A stretch of 64,000 bases of DNA, taken from Flavobacterium sp. AG291 (lineage in GTDB: Bacteria; Bacteroidota; Bacteroidia; Flavobacteriales; Flavobacteriaceae). Both the position numbers and the translations under genes were made by a program. Below the pieces are notes generated by a model. That model ran no database searches. It had not been told where the DNA came from and saw nothing but the letters and a program-made list of their open reading frames with translations. Of this stretch, positions 35,851-42,944 are shown piece after piece. Numbering within the stretch: position 1 is the first letter of the stretch; each line of letters begins with the position of its first letter. The stretch lies in contig NZ_QQAR01000003.1 of the NCBI RefSeq assembly GCF_003350375.1, positions 62,001 to 126,000 of the forward strand, given 5' to 3'.

Positions 35851-36181
35851 TTTCAATGTATTGGTAATATTCCACAATATTTAACTTGTCGGTTTCAAAC
35901 TCAAATTTGGGATAACCTTCTAATTCACATGTTCTACAAACAATTTTTTCAGGAATATCACTTTTTCGGTCATAACTTTTTATAATTCTGCCACACTCTT
36001 CATTTCCACATTCAATACTATATTTTTTTCTAAGGATACCTTGCCGAACTGCCATATCGCATAAAAACCTTGCCCAACGAGTAGGAATATTGAAAAAGCT
36101 TCTCACATTCTCAACAAAAATCCTATCGGGGTCAGTGTTTTCTACAATTGCGGCCTTGCGCTTTAGAAATCGATTAAACAT
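35840..36181 (-). CDS. Zinc-ribbon protein, 113 aa (cargo)
   Basis: A small protein whose only cysteines of note form a likely four-Cys zinc site: C58-x4-C63 and C82-x2-C85 (ECGNEECGR, VCRTCE). The N-terminus is basic (RFLKRKA), and the rest is helical then acidic. Function unknown. It lies 1 bp after the 290-aa gene and overlaps the two-TM gene, so the three are almost certainly one functional unit. Confidence 0.7.
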   Translation of the reverse strand: MFNRFLKRKAAIVENTDPDRIFVENVRSFFNIPTRWARFLCDMAVRQGILRKKYSIECGNEECGRIIKSYDRKSDIPEKIVCRTCELEGYPKFEFETDKLNIVEYYQYIENGK

Positions 36182-36182
36182 A

Positions 36183-37055
36183 CTAGTTTTTAGATAATAT
36201 CAAATCTATTAAATCTGTTGTTGCCATATGCTGTTTAGGAAATATAGCAAAATAAACTATACCTTTTGTCGGGTCGGCTACAAAAGCATCAACACTATGG
36301 TTTTGTTTTAAAACCTCAAAGGTAGTCCTTCCTATCGGGTCTTTAATAATTTTTAAATATTCCGCAGGTAAATCCCTCTTTAATAAAAAATCACCGTGTA
36401 AAGTTTCAGTCCTTACGGATTTTGCCATCGTAACTTTTGCTTTTGAAGCATCAATTTCTTCCTTGTCCCATAAATCTTTAATTCCTTTATTCAAATCACA
36501 AGGAGAGAGTTGAATCGGTCTTACAGATTCTGCAAAACTATTCAGAATATCGTTGTCTTCCATATTTCTTTTTGCTCCAACAATTTTATTGTCTATTAAA
36601 GCAGCAATGTCTCTTTCCAAAATATTTATGGCAACTATAAATCGGGTGCCTTTTCGTCGAATCTGAACTGGAACCAGAAAATCTACTGCTTCCTCTGCTT
36701 TTGAATCTTTATTGTAAAATTCGACAACAATAGGAAAAAGCAAGTTAAATATTTGTTGTCCTCCACTGGTTTCAGTTGATATAAAATATGGATGACCAGA
36801 GAGTAAATTAGGAGCAACAGTACCACGGAAATCATATATGTACACATGTTGCTTTAACAATGAGAAATTATCAAATACAGTTTTAAGAATAATATCTAAT
36901 GTATTCCCTTCTATAACTCTATTTATAAGTTCAGGTTGTCGCTCCTTATGTTCTTGTAAATTGAAAACTGTTTTTAGAGCATTTACAGAAAATGCTTTCA
37001 GTAGTCTTTTGTATTGTTCTGTTTTAGCGTTTAGTGGATTCCTACTCATTGTCAT
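36183..37055 (-). CDS. Hypothetical protein, 290 aa (cargo)
   Basis: The largest cargo gene apart from the transposase. A soluble mixed alpha/beta protein with no signal or membrane helix and no P-loop or nuclease motif I can name. Distinct stretches are IYDFRGTVAPNLLSGHPYF (about 73-91) and IRRKGTRFIVAINILERDI (about 131-149). It heads the tight set 290-aa, zinc ribbon, two-TM. A second ATG two codons in is possible. I do not recognise the family. Confidence 0.75.
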   Translation of the reverse strand: MTMSRNPLNAKTEQYKRLLKAFSVNALKTVFNLQEHKERQPELINRVIEGNTLDIILKTVFDNFSLLKQHVYIYDFRGTVAPNLLSGHPYFISTETSGGQQIFNLLFPIVVEFYNKDSKAEEAVDFLVPVQIRRKGTRFIVAINILERDIAALIDNKIVGAKRNMEDNDILNSFAESVRPIQLSPCDLNKGIKDLWDKEEIDASKAKVTMAKSVRTETLHGDFLLKRDLPAEYLKIIKDPIGRTTFEVLKQNHSVDAFVADPTKGIVYFAIFPKQHMATTDLIDLILSKN

Positions 37056-37158
37056 TACACATGTTAAATTTAATGGATTGGCAATTTTAGAGAATATTCT
37101 TCAATAATACAATGAGTAGTAAATATGTTTATTAAATTGCTTATTAACATTTTACATT

Positions 37159-37401
37159 CTATTCAATATTATTAAGCCAAGGAGGATTAGCCCCCATTAT
37201 CTGCCTATATTCCTCTATGGAAACTTCTCTTTGGTTTAGAAGCACTGGTGCTAACTTGGCGTTAGGATGATTTTCCCTAGCAATTTTAATTGCCATATCT
37301 TTAATCATATTAAGATTAAAATCACCCGCACTTCCCACTCTAACAATTTCCGAAAGTTCACCATCAATTATTACATTCACCTCATGTATATAATGTCGCA
37401 T
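37159..37401 (-). CDS. Hypothetical protein, 80 aa (cargo)
   Basis: Starts MRHYIHEVNVIIDGELSEI; strands followed by helices (KDMAIKIARENHPNAKLAP). No family recognised. The ATG lies 1 bp after the stop of the 46-aa ORF (TAAcATG), so it depends on that gene for translation. A longer start at 37410 would overlap the upstream stop and is less likely. Confidence 0.6.
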   Translation of the reverse strand: MRHYIHEVNVIIDGELSEIVRVGSAGDFNLNMIKDMAIKIARENHPNAKLAPVLLNQREVSIEEYRQIMGANPPWLNNIE

Positions 37402-37402
37402 G

Positions 37403-37543
37403 TTAATCACCTTTTTTATGTTTATGTGGTTTTAAATCGGGATGCTTTTCTTTATTTGGGGGGTCTACACGTCTTCTTCTGTCTGGTGTGCCATCTTCTT
37501 TTTTAGGTTTTGGACCAGGTTTAATTGCTTGAATTTTTTCCAT
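37403..37543 (-). CDS. Lys/Pro-rich small protein, 46 aa (cargo)
   Basis: A short ORF beginning MEKIQAIKPGPKPKKEDG and continuing with DRRRRVDPPNKEKHPDLKP, ending in a His/Lys tail. Strongly basic and disordered-looking, unlike a membrane or enzymatic protein. Spaced 1 bp from the 80-aa gene. The tight coupling argues that it is real. It could bind nucleic acid. Confidence 0.55.
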   Translation of the reverse strand: MEKIQAIKPGPKPKKEDGTPDRRRRVDPPNKEKHPDLKPHKHKKGD

Positions 37544-37572
37544 AATTAAAAAGTTGAGTTGTTGGTAATATT

Positions 37573-37785
37573 TTAAAAATGTCCGATATATGGATATGAG
37601 TTGAAAAATTTATCGAATTCTTCTTCATCTATCCCATCTGACAATTCAAGTTCAATTTTTATAAATTGGATACCACTGTCGTCATATGATATTTTATCTG
37701 CGTACTCAGCAAGTTTAAGTTTAAAATCACTTAACTCTTTTTCAGTATCAAGATTTCTCGGCTTAGGAATTTTAAATACTTTCAT
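37573..37785 (-). CDS. Hypothetical acidic protein, 70 aa (cargo)
   Basis: Starts MKVFKIPKPRNLDTEKELSDF and ends in acidic DGIDEEEFDKFFNSYPY. No family recognised. It follows the DUF2158 gene by 3 bp in the same operon. Confidence 0.6.
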   Translation of the reverse strand: MKVFKIPKPRNLDTEKELSDFKLKLAEYADKISYDDSGIQFIKIELELSDGIDEEEFDKFFNSYPYIGHF

Positions 37786-37788
37786 GAA

Positions 37789-37989
37789 TTAAGAATTATG
37801 TATATCAATCTCAATTTTGTCGTCTTGATATACTTTAGTTAAAGTTTGACCTTCAAAATCATTCCATTTTAATGTACCACTAGTAAACCAATTAGTATGA
37901 TAATTACCATTATTATAATCTTTAGCTACGGTCATTTTAGGCCCTCCTGATTTTAAAACCACAACATCACCAATTTTAAATTTTTCCAT
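37789..37989 (-). CDS. YodC-like DUF2158 protein, 66 aa (cargo)
   Basis: Short beta protein starting FKIGDVVVLKSGGPKMTV, the DUF2158/YodC signature, ending around FEGQTLTKVYQ. Such small proteins are frequent in phage and mobile-element cargo; their role is unknown. Lies between the P-loop NTPase and the 70-aa gene. Confidence 0.8.
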   Translation of the reverse strand: MEKFKIGDVVVLKSGGPKMTVAKDYNNGNYHTNWFTSGTLKWNDFEGQTLTKVYQDDKIEIDIHNS

Positions 37990-38008
37990 CTTTTATAGTT
38001 TTATAGAA

Positions 38009-38473
38009 TTAAATTACACCATTAGAATTAATATACTTTTTAATATCATCTAATATTTCATCGGCCCTTCCGTTAAGTTTTATTCTTTCCGAAACACTAT
38101 CAAATCTATCCCAAATGCCTGTCCCTATAGAATTTGAAAGATTATAAGATATTATATGATAACCATTAGAAGTTAAAAAACTTATTGTATTTGCATATTT
38201 ATTACCATTCAGTTGTTCTGCAAGAATTATAGTTTGAGGAAGATTGTCCCAATCTATAAATCTATCTACCAAATCAAGATTTTTTTCAGTTGGGGATGCA
38301 GGAATACAATATGCGGTTAATCTAAGGGATTTGAATCTTAAATCCATATAGATATTCCTCCAACTCGAACGCATAATTTTCCCTACACCATCTCCATATT
38401 GATTAATTAATTTTTTAATTGTAGATGTCTTACCAGAGTTTTGAACTCCGATTATTAAAATTGCTAATCTCAT
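38009..38473 (-). CDS. P-loop NTPase, 154 aa (cargo)
   Basis: Small nucleotide-binding protein. Walker A is GVQNSGKTSTIKKL at about 9-22. A Walker-B-like strand is PQTIILAEQLNG near 79-90. The fold is like a stripped-down kinase or GTPase; no GTPase NKxD motif was found. The protein opens at once with a hydrophobic strand (MRLAILIIGVQ). Substrate unknown. Confidence 0.7.
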   Translation of the reverse strand: MRLAILIIGVQNSGKTSTIKKLINQYGDGVGKIMRSSWRNIYMDLRFKSLRLTAYCIPASPTEKNLDLVDRFIDWDNLPQTIILAEQLNGNKYANTISFLTSNGYHIISYNLSNSIGTGIWDRFDSVSERIKLNGRADEILDDIKKYINSNGVI

Positions 38474-38491
38474 AGTAATTGTGTTATTTGA

Positions 38492-38818
38492 TTATGAGTG
38501 GAACGTTTCAAGATGGGAAAAATCATCTGTAAAATAAGTTAAAAGAAGTCCTGTAAAGTTCCCCATGATTACCGCTTTAACAGCATCATCTGGTTCTCCC
38601 ATATAATCCCAAAACGTAGTTTCAGCTATTAATTTACCAGCAACTGAGGTAAGGTCAATTAATACTTTATCAATGTACTGTGCAGCAGTATGATTGAGTA
38701 GTTTGTTTTTGTCATTATCTACTTCAATCTTCCATGTCCTGAACTCACCGTCCTCGACATTTTTAATAATAGCCTTTTTTAAAGCTATTGGGGCTGTAGT
38801 TATTATTTCTATTCTCAT
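38492..38818 (-). CDS. Hypothetical protein, 108 aa (cargo)
   Basis: Starts MRIEIITTAPIALKKAI; a soluble protein with a strand-helix N-terminus and AGKLIAETTFWDYMGEPDDA in the middle. No family recognised. It lies 18 bp upstream of the NTPase gene and probably heads that operon. No clear -7 box was seen. Confidence 0.6.
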   Translation of the reverse strand: MRIEIITTAPIALKKAIIKNVEDGEFRTWKIEVDNDKNKLLNHTAAQYIDKVLIDLTSVAGKLIAETTFWDYMGEPDDAVKAVIMGNFTGLLLTYFTDDFSHLETFHS

Positions 38819-38860
38819 ATATAGGGGGATAAATATTAAAATTAAGAAATATATAATAAG

Positions 38861-38885
38861 AAAAAATACCCATTAATGGGTATTT
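38861..38885 (-). terminator. Terminator of the Cas2-like unit
   Basis: A perfect 22-bp palindrome (AAATACCCATT/AATGGGTATTT), followed on the minus strand by TTT. Confidence 0.8.
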
Positions 38886-38941
38886 AAAGGATGAAAATGT
38901 AACTTGCAAAAAGATGAATGGCAAGTAGAGGGAAAAGGATA

Positions 38942-39172
38942 TTACTTTTTTATAATTTCAATACCTTTTTCTGATATTTTTAGGATATAAGTTTCTCCAT
39001 CTTCCATCTCCGATTTTATTTTATCTATTTGATTATGTACTTCTTCTTTAGAAGGATAATTTTTAAATAGCTCTTCATTATTGTTAAAATATTCAGTGTC
39101 AATTTTTCTACCTTGGTAATATGTCTCTGTAGTTATAGAATTAGGAATTATAAACGATTTTTTAATATCCAT
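38942..39172 (-). CDS. Hypothetical protein, 76 aa (cargo)
   Basis: Starts MDIKKSFIIPNSITTETYY; the ATG at 39172 is 4 bp after the stop of the 80-aa repeat protein. Earlier starts would overlap it. The C-terminus is helical and charged (NQIDKIKSEMEDGETYILK). No family recognised. Last gene of the Cas2-like unit. Confidence 0.55.
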   Translation of the reverse strand: MDIKKSFIIPNSITTETYYQGRKIDTEYFNNNEELFKNYPSKEEVHNQIDKIKSEMEDGETYILKISEKGIEIIKK

Positions 39173-39176
39173 ATCT

Positions 39177-39419
39177 TTATTCTTTACCATTTGATTGTGA
39201 AAGCACTGAGCCAGCCAAAGTTTTTGTAGTCTCACTATATTTATCACTTTGTAGAGCTTTTGATGCTATTCTTTCCATTTGCTCACTTGTTTGGTTATTT
39301 GTGTTTGCCTGTGATAAAACTGAGCCAGCCAATTGCTTAGCTATATGAGAAGAATTAGGGTCCTTTAAAACACTAGATGCTATTTTTGTTACTGGAGGTG
39401 ATGATTTTTTTGCACTCAT
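39177..39419 (-). CDS. Internally duplicated 80-aa protein (cargo)
   Basis: Two near-identical halves: VTKIASSVLKDPNSSHIAKQ then LAGSVLSQ (about 10-37), and MERIASKALQSDKYSETTKT then LAGSVLSQ (about 48-75). Each half has the pattern IAS..L, Ser-rich turn, K.LAGSVLSQ, suggesting two copies of a helix-turn-helix-sized unit. From memory, proteins with this LAGSxLSQ pattern accompany stand-alone Cas2-like proteins, but I cannot verify it. Middle gene of the Cas2-like unit. Confidence 0.6.
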   Translation of the reverse strand: MSAKKSSPPVTKIASSVLKDPNSSHIAKQLAGSVLSQANTNNQTSEQMERIASKALQSDKYSETTKTLAGSVLSQSNGKE

Positions 39420-39459
39420 TGTATGTTATTTTATGATTAACCTTTAAACCTAAGTATCA

Positions 39460-39705
39460 TTAAAAATCCAAAGGCAAATTATCTGTATTATATGTTGCCC
39501 ATGCAGTAGCTTCTATAACAAGTATTCCGTCATCTACATCTATATATTGTCTAAAATAATCTCTTACTTTTTCGTATTCAGCATTTACTTTAATACACCA
39601 TACGGATTCCAAAACTCTTACGCCATCATACCTTTCTAATTCATCATATAGCGTTTGATAATTTCGTTGTTTACGTAAATCGTAACTAATAAAAAACATT
39701 GGCAT
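39460..39705 (-). CDS. Stand-alone Cas2-fold protein (SinR/VapD-like)
   Basis: An 81-residue ferredoxin-fold protein. MFFISYDLRKQRNYQTLYDEL has the beta-1 Asp of Cas2-like nucleases; LESVWCIKVN follows after the first helix, then VDDGILVIEAT. There is no cas1, array or other cas gene nearby, so it is not CRISPR adaptation. Relatives are VapD-type toxins and the SinR family. It heads a promoter-to-terminator unit with the duplicated 80-aa protein and the 76-aa protein. Confidence 0.7.
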   Translation of the reverse strand: MPMFFISYDLRKQRNYQTLYDELERYDGVRVLESVWCIKVNAEYEKVRDYFRQYIDVDDGILVIEATAWATYNTDNLPLDF

Positions 39706-39733
39706 CTTAAATCTAGATTAGGGGGTTATTCCT

Positions 39734-39741
39734 CAAAAATA
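39734..39741 (-). promoter_or_regulatory. -7 element TATTTTTG for the Cas2-like unit
   Basis: A perfect TAnnTTTG on the minus strand, 28 bp upstream of the ATG at 39705. Confidence 0.65.
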
Positions 39742-39802
39742 CAAATAACGGATTTGTTGTATATACGTAAAAATACCTGATTTTTAGTTGGTTGATAAAA
39801 TA

Positions 39803-40144
39803 CTATGGGCATGTAGGGCAAGACTTTTTTCTCGAATCATTGCAGCATTTTAACGAACAATATTTACCAATAGAATTATCATCATAAGTACTGGTACAAT
39901 CCGACATCCTACCTAAATGAGTATAATGTACACCCGTAAATTGCGTTGAACACCATGAACAAGTTTTACTCTTTTCATAAGATTGACTGGTACTATCGTA
40001 TGATTCAGAACTACTAGTTTGCATCTGTTGTTCCTGCAGTGGAATCTCAGCATTATTTGTTGCTTTAATATATAAAGAGCCTAAATATAAAAGCAAAAGC
40101 CCTACACAGATTATAGGGATTAATTTACCGACATTATCTTTCAT
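39803..40144 (-). CDS. Membrane-anchored Cys-rich protein, 113 aa (cargo)
   Basis: One N-terminal membrane helix (about 8-27, LIPIICVGLLLLYLGSLYI), a Ser/Gln linker, then a Cys-rich C-terminal region (CSWCSTQFTG, CSLKCCNDSRKKSCPTCP) that could bind zinc. No family recognised. Its start overlaps the stop of the lipoprotein gene by 4 bp (ATGA), so the two form an operon. Confidence 0.65.
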   Translation of the reverse strand: MKDNVGKLIPIICVGLLLLYLGSLYIKATNNAEIPLQEQQMQTSSSESYDSTSQSYEKSKTCSWCSTQFTGVHYTHLGRMSDCTSTYDDNSIGKYCSLKCCNDSRKKSCPTCP

Positions 40145-40554
40145 GGTATAAGTATATTATCAAGGATTATTTCATTTGCTGTTACCGTCTTCTTACATTC
40201 GACATCACTCCATTGGCCTTGATTACCATAACTCTCAATCCTATATTGCATACAAACGTTTTCATCCGTATTTGTTCCATTATTTACAGCATCACCACCT
40301 AAAGTATATCTCACTCGAATTAAATCACCAGATTTAACTAAACCGTGAGGGCTGTTATCATCTCCAAGACGATTCCATCCGTTTGAATCAGATTTCTTTT
40401 CAATCCAAATATGATTTTCAGGTAAATTATATAACACCTTCACATATATGGCTTTGTTAGTAGATGGAGTATTTGTGTTAGTCGGTTCACTTGTGTCATC
40501 ACTACAAGCTATTAAGCCTGTGACCATAAACAAATACAGTAGAGCTCTTTTCAT
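40141..40554 (-). CDS. Cargo lipoprotein, 137 aa
   Basis: Signal peptide MKRALLYLFMVTGLIACSDD with the lipobox LIAC, then a Thr/Asn-rich linker and a beta-rich domain (IWIEKKSDSNGWNRLGDD, DLIRVRYTLGG). No family recognised. First gene of a two-gene operon with the Cys-rich membrane protein; divergent from the XRE regulator. Confidence 0.75.
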   Translation of the reverse strand: MKRALLYLFMVTGLIACSDDTSEPTNTNTPSTNKAIYVKVLYNLPENHIWIEKKSDSNGWNRLGDDNSPHGLVKSGDLIRVRYTLGGDAVNNGTNTDENVCMQYRIESYGNQGQWSDVECKKTVTANEIILDNILIP

Positions 40555-40580
40555 AATAAGTAGATTTTAAGTTTGATGAG

Positions 40581-40588
40581 CAAATGTA
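40581..40588 (-). promoter_or_regulatory. -7 element TACATTTG for the cargo lipoprotein operon
   Basis: A perfect TAnnTTTG on the minus strand in the 116-bp divergent region, 26 bp upstream of the ATG at 40554. Confidence 0.65.
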
Positions 40589-40673
40589 TAAAAAACAGAT
40601 TAATATGACTGGATTTATACGTTACTATTTTTATGACTACTTACTTCTATTTTTCATAATTAAATGGTAAGTG

Positions 40674-40898
40674 ATGAGAAAGAAGGAGATTCCTCAATCT
40701 GTCAAAGATGTTGGAGCTAATATTAAAGCTATTATAAAAGAGAAGAATCTAAAGGTTAGGCACGTAGCTCATGATGCCGATTTAGACATCGAAGCTTTAA
40801 GGAGATATATGGCAGGAAAGCAGATTATGGGTATTGATAAATTTATCCTAATAGCAAAAGCCCTAGGTGTCGAAGCATCTGAATTATATAAAATATAA
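40674..40898 (+). CDS. XRE-type helix-turn-helix regulator (cargo)
   Basis: A 74-residue Cro/C1-type DNA-binding protein. Helix 1 is VGANIKAIIKEKN, and the HTH covers RHVAHDADLDIEALRRYMAGK (about 27-48). GIDKFILIAKALGV completes the fold. The ATG at 40674 is preferred; a GTG sits one codon upstream. It is divergent from the lipoprotein operon and probably regulates nearby cargo. Confidence 0.85.
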   Translation: MRKKEIPQSVKDVGANIKAIIKEKNLKVRHVAHDADLDIEALRRYMAGKQIMGIDKFILIAKALGVEASELYKI

Positions 40899-40946
40899 AT
40901 CTATCTTTACTTCTTGTACTTCATAGTTTATTTTAAGTAAAAAACT

Positions 40947-41516
40947 ATGAAAATTCTATATGAGTTAAAACAAATTTTTAGAAATCTAAAACATAAATTC
41001 AGGATGTTTGTATTCAATATTCTAGATGCTTTTGAACAGCAGTTCGCACACTGGTACCATTTCTCAATAAATATAAAAACGGATGATAACGAGAACGAAT
41101 TTGTTTTACCCGTTTTTGCCTGTATGAGAGAAAGGTCTCATGCCGAGAGCTTAATGAATCAGATACAAAAAGATTTGATTCAAAACAACTTGATGTTGTT
41201 AGCCTCAGGTATAACGGAAATTACAGAGGAACAAAAAAATTCAATAATTGCCGAATTAGAAAATCAACTAGCAGGGCAAGAGGTAATTGAACTTAGGGCG
41301 ATGATATATAATCAAGTCGGACAAAGAAATAGACCTAGTACTTCTGGACTTTTTAATGAAGAAGATTTAAATCCTACAAACTTAGATTCTTTTACAAATT
41401 ATAAACTAGACACTACAGTAACTTTCAGAATGAACATTTTAAGAAACCAAGGAGTTCCTTTTCATCAAATTAGAGACTGTTTTTTAGTGAAACTGGACAA
41501 ATCTAAATTAAAATAA
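40947..41516 (+). CDS. Hypothetical protein, 189 aa (cargo)
   Basis: A soluble protein with a helical N-terminus, then a segment with RERSHAESLMNQIQKDLIQN and a later stretch ending RDCFLVKLDKSKLK. No signal peptide, membrane helix or motif I recognise. It lies 48 bp downstream of the XRE regulator and may share its transcript. Confidence 0.65.
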   Translation: MKILYELKQIFRNLKHKFRMFVFNILDAFEQQFAHWYHFSINIKTDDNENEFVLPVFACMRERSHAESLMNQIQKDLIQNNLMLLASGITEITEEQKNSIIAELENQLAGQEVIELRAMIYNQVGQRNRPSTSGLFNEEDLNPTNLDSFTNYKLDTTVTFRMNILRNQGVPFHQIRDCFLVKLDKSKLK

Positions 41517-41519
41517 TTT

Positions 41520-41699
41520 TCATTGCTCTAGTTGCTTTATTTTTTTCCTTATCTCCGCAATTTCCTTTTTGAGCTTTAGAGCCTGTAATTCTTTTTGAAG
41601 TCTTTGCCTTCTATGGATATCCTTTTCATAATTAAGCTCGCGGAGCTTTAAATCGATTTTATTACGTAGTTTTATTATATATTGATTAATAGTATTCAT
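41520..41699 (-). CDS. Coiled-coil small protein, 59 aa (cargo)
   Basis: Reads MNTINQYIIKLRNKIDLKLR and then continues as uninterrupted Lys/Glu-rich helix with RRQRLQKELQALKLKKEI, a long amphipathic coiled coil. It lies tail to tail with the 189-aa gene (3-bp gap). No family recognised. Confidence 0.5.
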   Translation of the reverse strand: MNTINQYIIKLRNKIDLKLRELNYEKDIHRRQRLQKELQALKLKKEIAEIRKKIKQLEQ

Positions 41700-41758
41700 A
41701 TAATTAAATATGTCTTACAGAATAAAAATTCAGTATTAAAAGTTATTATTCTGTAAAT

Positions 41759-41789
41759 AAAAAGACCTCCGATCACCGGAGGTCTTTTT
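41759..41789 (-). terminator. Terminator after the transposase unit
   Basis: A 13-bp stem, AAAAAGACCTCCG/CGGAGGTCTTTTT, on a 5-nt loop; it can terminate in either direction. Confidence 0.9.
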
Positions 41790-41790
41790 A

Positions 41791-42006
41791 TTATTTTTTC
41801 TTTTTATGTTCTTTAGGATTCCATTCAAGTCCCTGCTTCAATTTCTTATTAAAATCGGATAATTCTTCCTCTTTTGGTTCTTCGTTTATAACAGTCAAAC
41901 TTGATAGCTTGCTCCAATTCTCAACATTATTTTTAAAATCATCCCAACTGTTTGAAGCCTTTACTAGCTCAACTAGGACATCAATATTTATTACACCACT
42001 ACCCAT
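41791..42006 (-). CDS. Hypothetical protein overlapping the transposase, 71 aa
   Basis: Starts MGSGVINIDVLVELVKASN; its ATG lies inside the last codons of the transposase gene (8-bp overlap), so it is translated from the same transcript. Helical and acidic in the middle, Lys-rich at the end (KEHKKKK). No family recognised. It could be a transposition accessory protein. Confidence 0.6.
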   Translation of the reverse strand: MGSGVINIDVLVELVKASNSWDDFKNNVENWSKLSSLTVINEEPKEEELSDFNKKLKQGLEWNPKEHKKKK

Positions 42007-42937
42007 TGATAAGCTGTTTATATGTTATACGGTTTTCAATATTCGAAAGTAATAAATTAAATCGTAAACAATCGGTTTGTTTTCTGGTATTATACCTGAA
42101 TGAAAATTCATTAACATACTTCTGCAGGTGTTTCCTTGATACAAAATGATAAATACCGATAATACCACGTTTTAATAAACTCCAGAATCCTTCAATAGTA
42201 TTTGTATGGAAATGTTCATATCTAACATATTCTTTCTTATCATGCATTACCTTCATGTGTCCATGAAAGTGTTTATGTATATCCTTATATGCCCCAAAAC
42301 CATCCGTAACTATATATGCCGATTCTTTTATGTTATTGTACATTATTGGCTTAATAATGTTCCCAACTGCTTTATCAATTACAAATCCTTTTACAGAGCC
42401 ACCACGTTCTAATATTCCTAATACAGGTTGTTTGTGATTGCCACCAGTTTGCATACCATTTTTATGAAGTTCTTTTCTTTTTGATAATGACTTATTCTTG
42501 TTCTCACCGCCAACATAAGTTTCATCAACTTCAACTAAATTATCAGCCATATCGTCGCCATTGATATCAAAACAGTTCCTAATTCTTTGAAGCATAAACC
42601 AAGCTGATTTTTGGGTAATATTCAAATCACGGCTTAATTGAAGAGATGAGATTCCTTTTTTGTGTGAAGTTGCTATCCAGATAGCTAAAAACCATTTTTG
42701 TAATTCAATCTTTGTGTTATCAAAAATCGTGTTGGTTTTCACGTTGAAATATTTACCAGTAGACTTACAATGGTATCGGTTATTCTTGCACTTGTAAATT
42801 TTTGAAGTTTTATCAAAAGGGCTTACAACATTTCCATTCCATCTGATTGCTTCAAGATGTTCAATACATGATTGTTCAGTTGGGAATGCCTGTATAAGTT
42901 GAATAACTGATTTGATGTTGTCGTTAAAAATTTTCAT
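41999..42937 (-). CDS. IS1595-family (ISXO2-like) transposase
   Basis: A 312-residue DDE-type transposase. The N-terminal zinc-ribbon region (31-65) ends GKYFNVKTNTIFDNTKIELQ, a family landmark. A helical part follows (GISSLQLSRDLNITQKSAWF). The ISXO2 catalytic domain has VEVDETYVGG (D138), IVTDGFGAY (D212) and NTIEGFWSLLKRG (N246/E249), then RYNTRKQ. The usual CxxC pairs of the ribbon are reduced to lone cysteines. It is the only transposase between the ends and has its own promoter. Confidence 0.93.
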   Translation of the reverse strand: MKIFNDNIKSVIQLIQAFPTEQSCIEHLEAIRWNGNVVSPFDKTSKIYKCKNNRYHCKSTGKYFNVKTNTIFDNTKIELQKWFLAIWIATSHKKGISSLQLSRDLNITQKSAWFMLQRIRNCFDINGDDMADNLVEVDETYVGGENKNKSLSKRKELHKNGMQTGGNHKQPVLGILERGGSVKGFVIDKAVGNIIKPIMYNNIKESAYIVTDGFGAYKDIHKHFHGHMKVMHDKKEYVRYEHFHTNTIEGFWSLLKRGIIGIYHFVSRKHLQKYVNEFSFRYNTRKQTDCLRFNLLLSNIENRITYKQLING

Positions 42938-42944
42938 TGCCTGG

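Noticed and set aside
39460-39705. CRISPR-Cas locus suggested by a Cas2-like protein
   Set aside because: No cas1, effector genes or repeat-spacer array anywhere in the window; the protein is stand-alone cargo.
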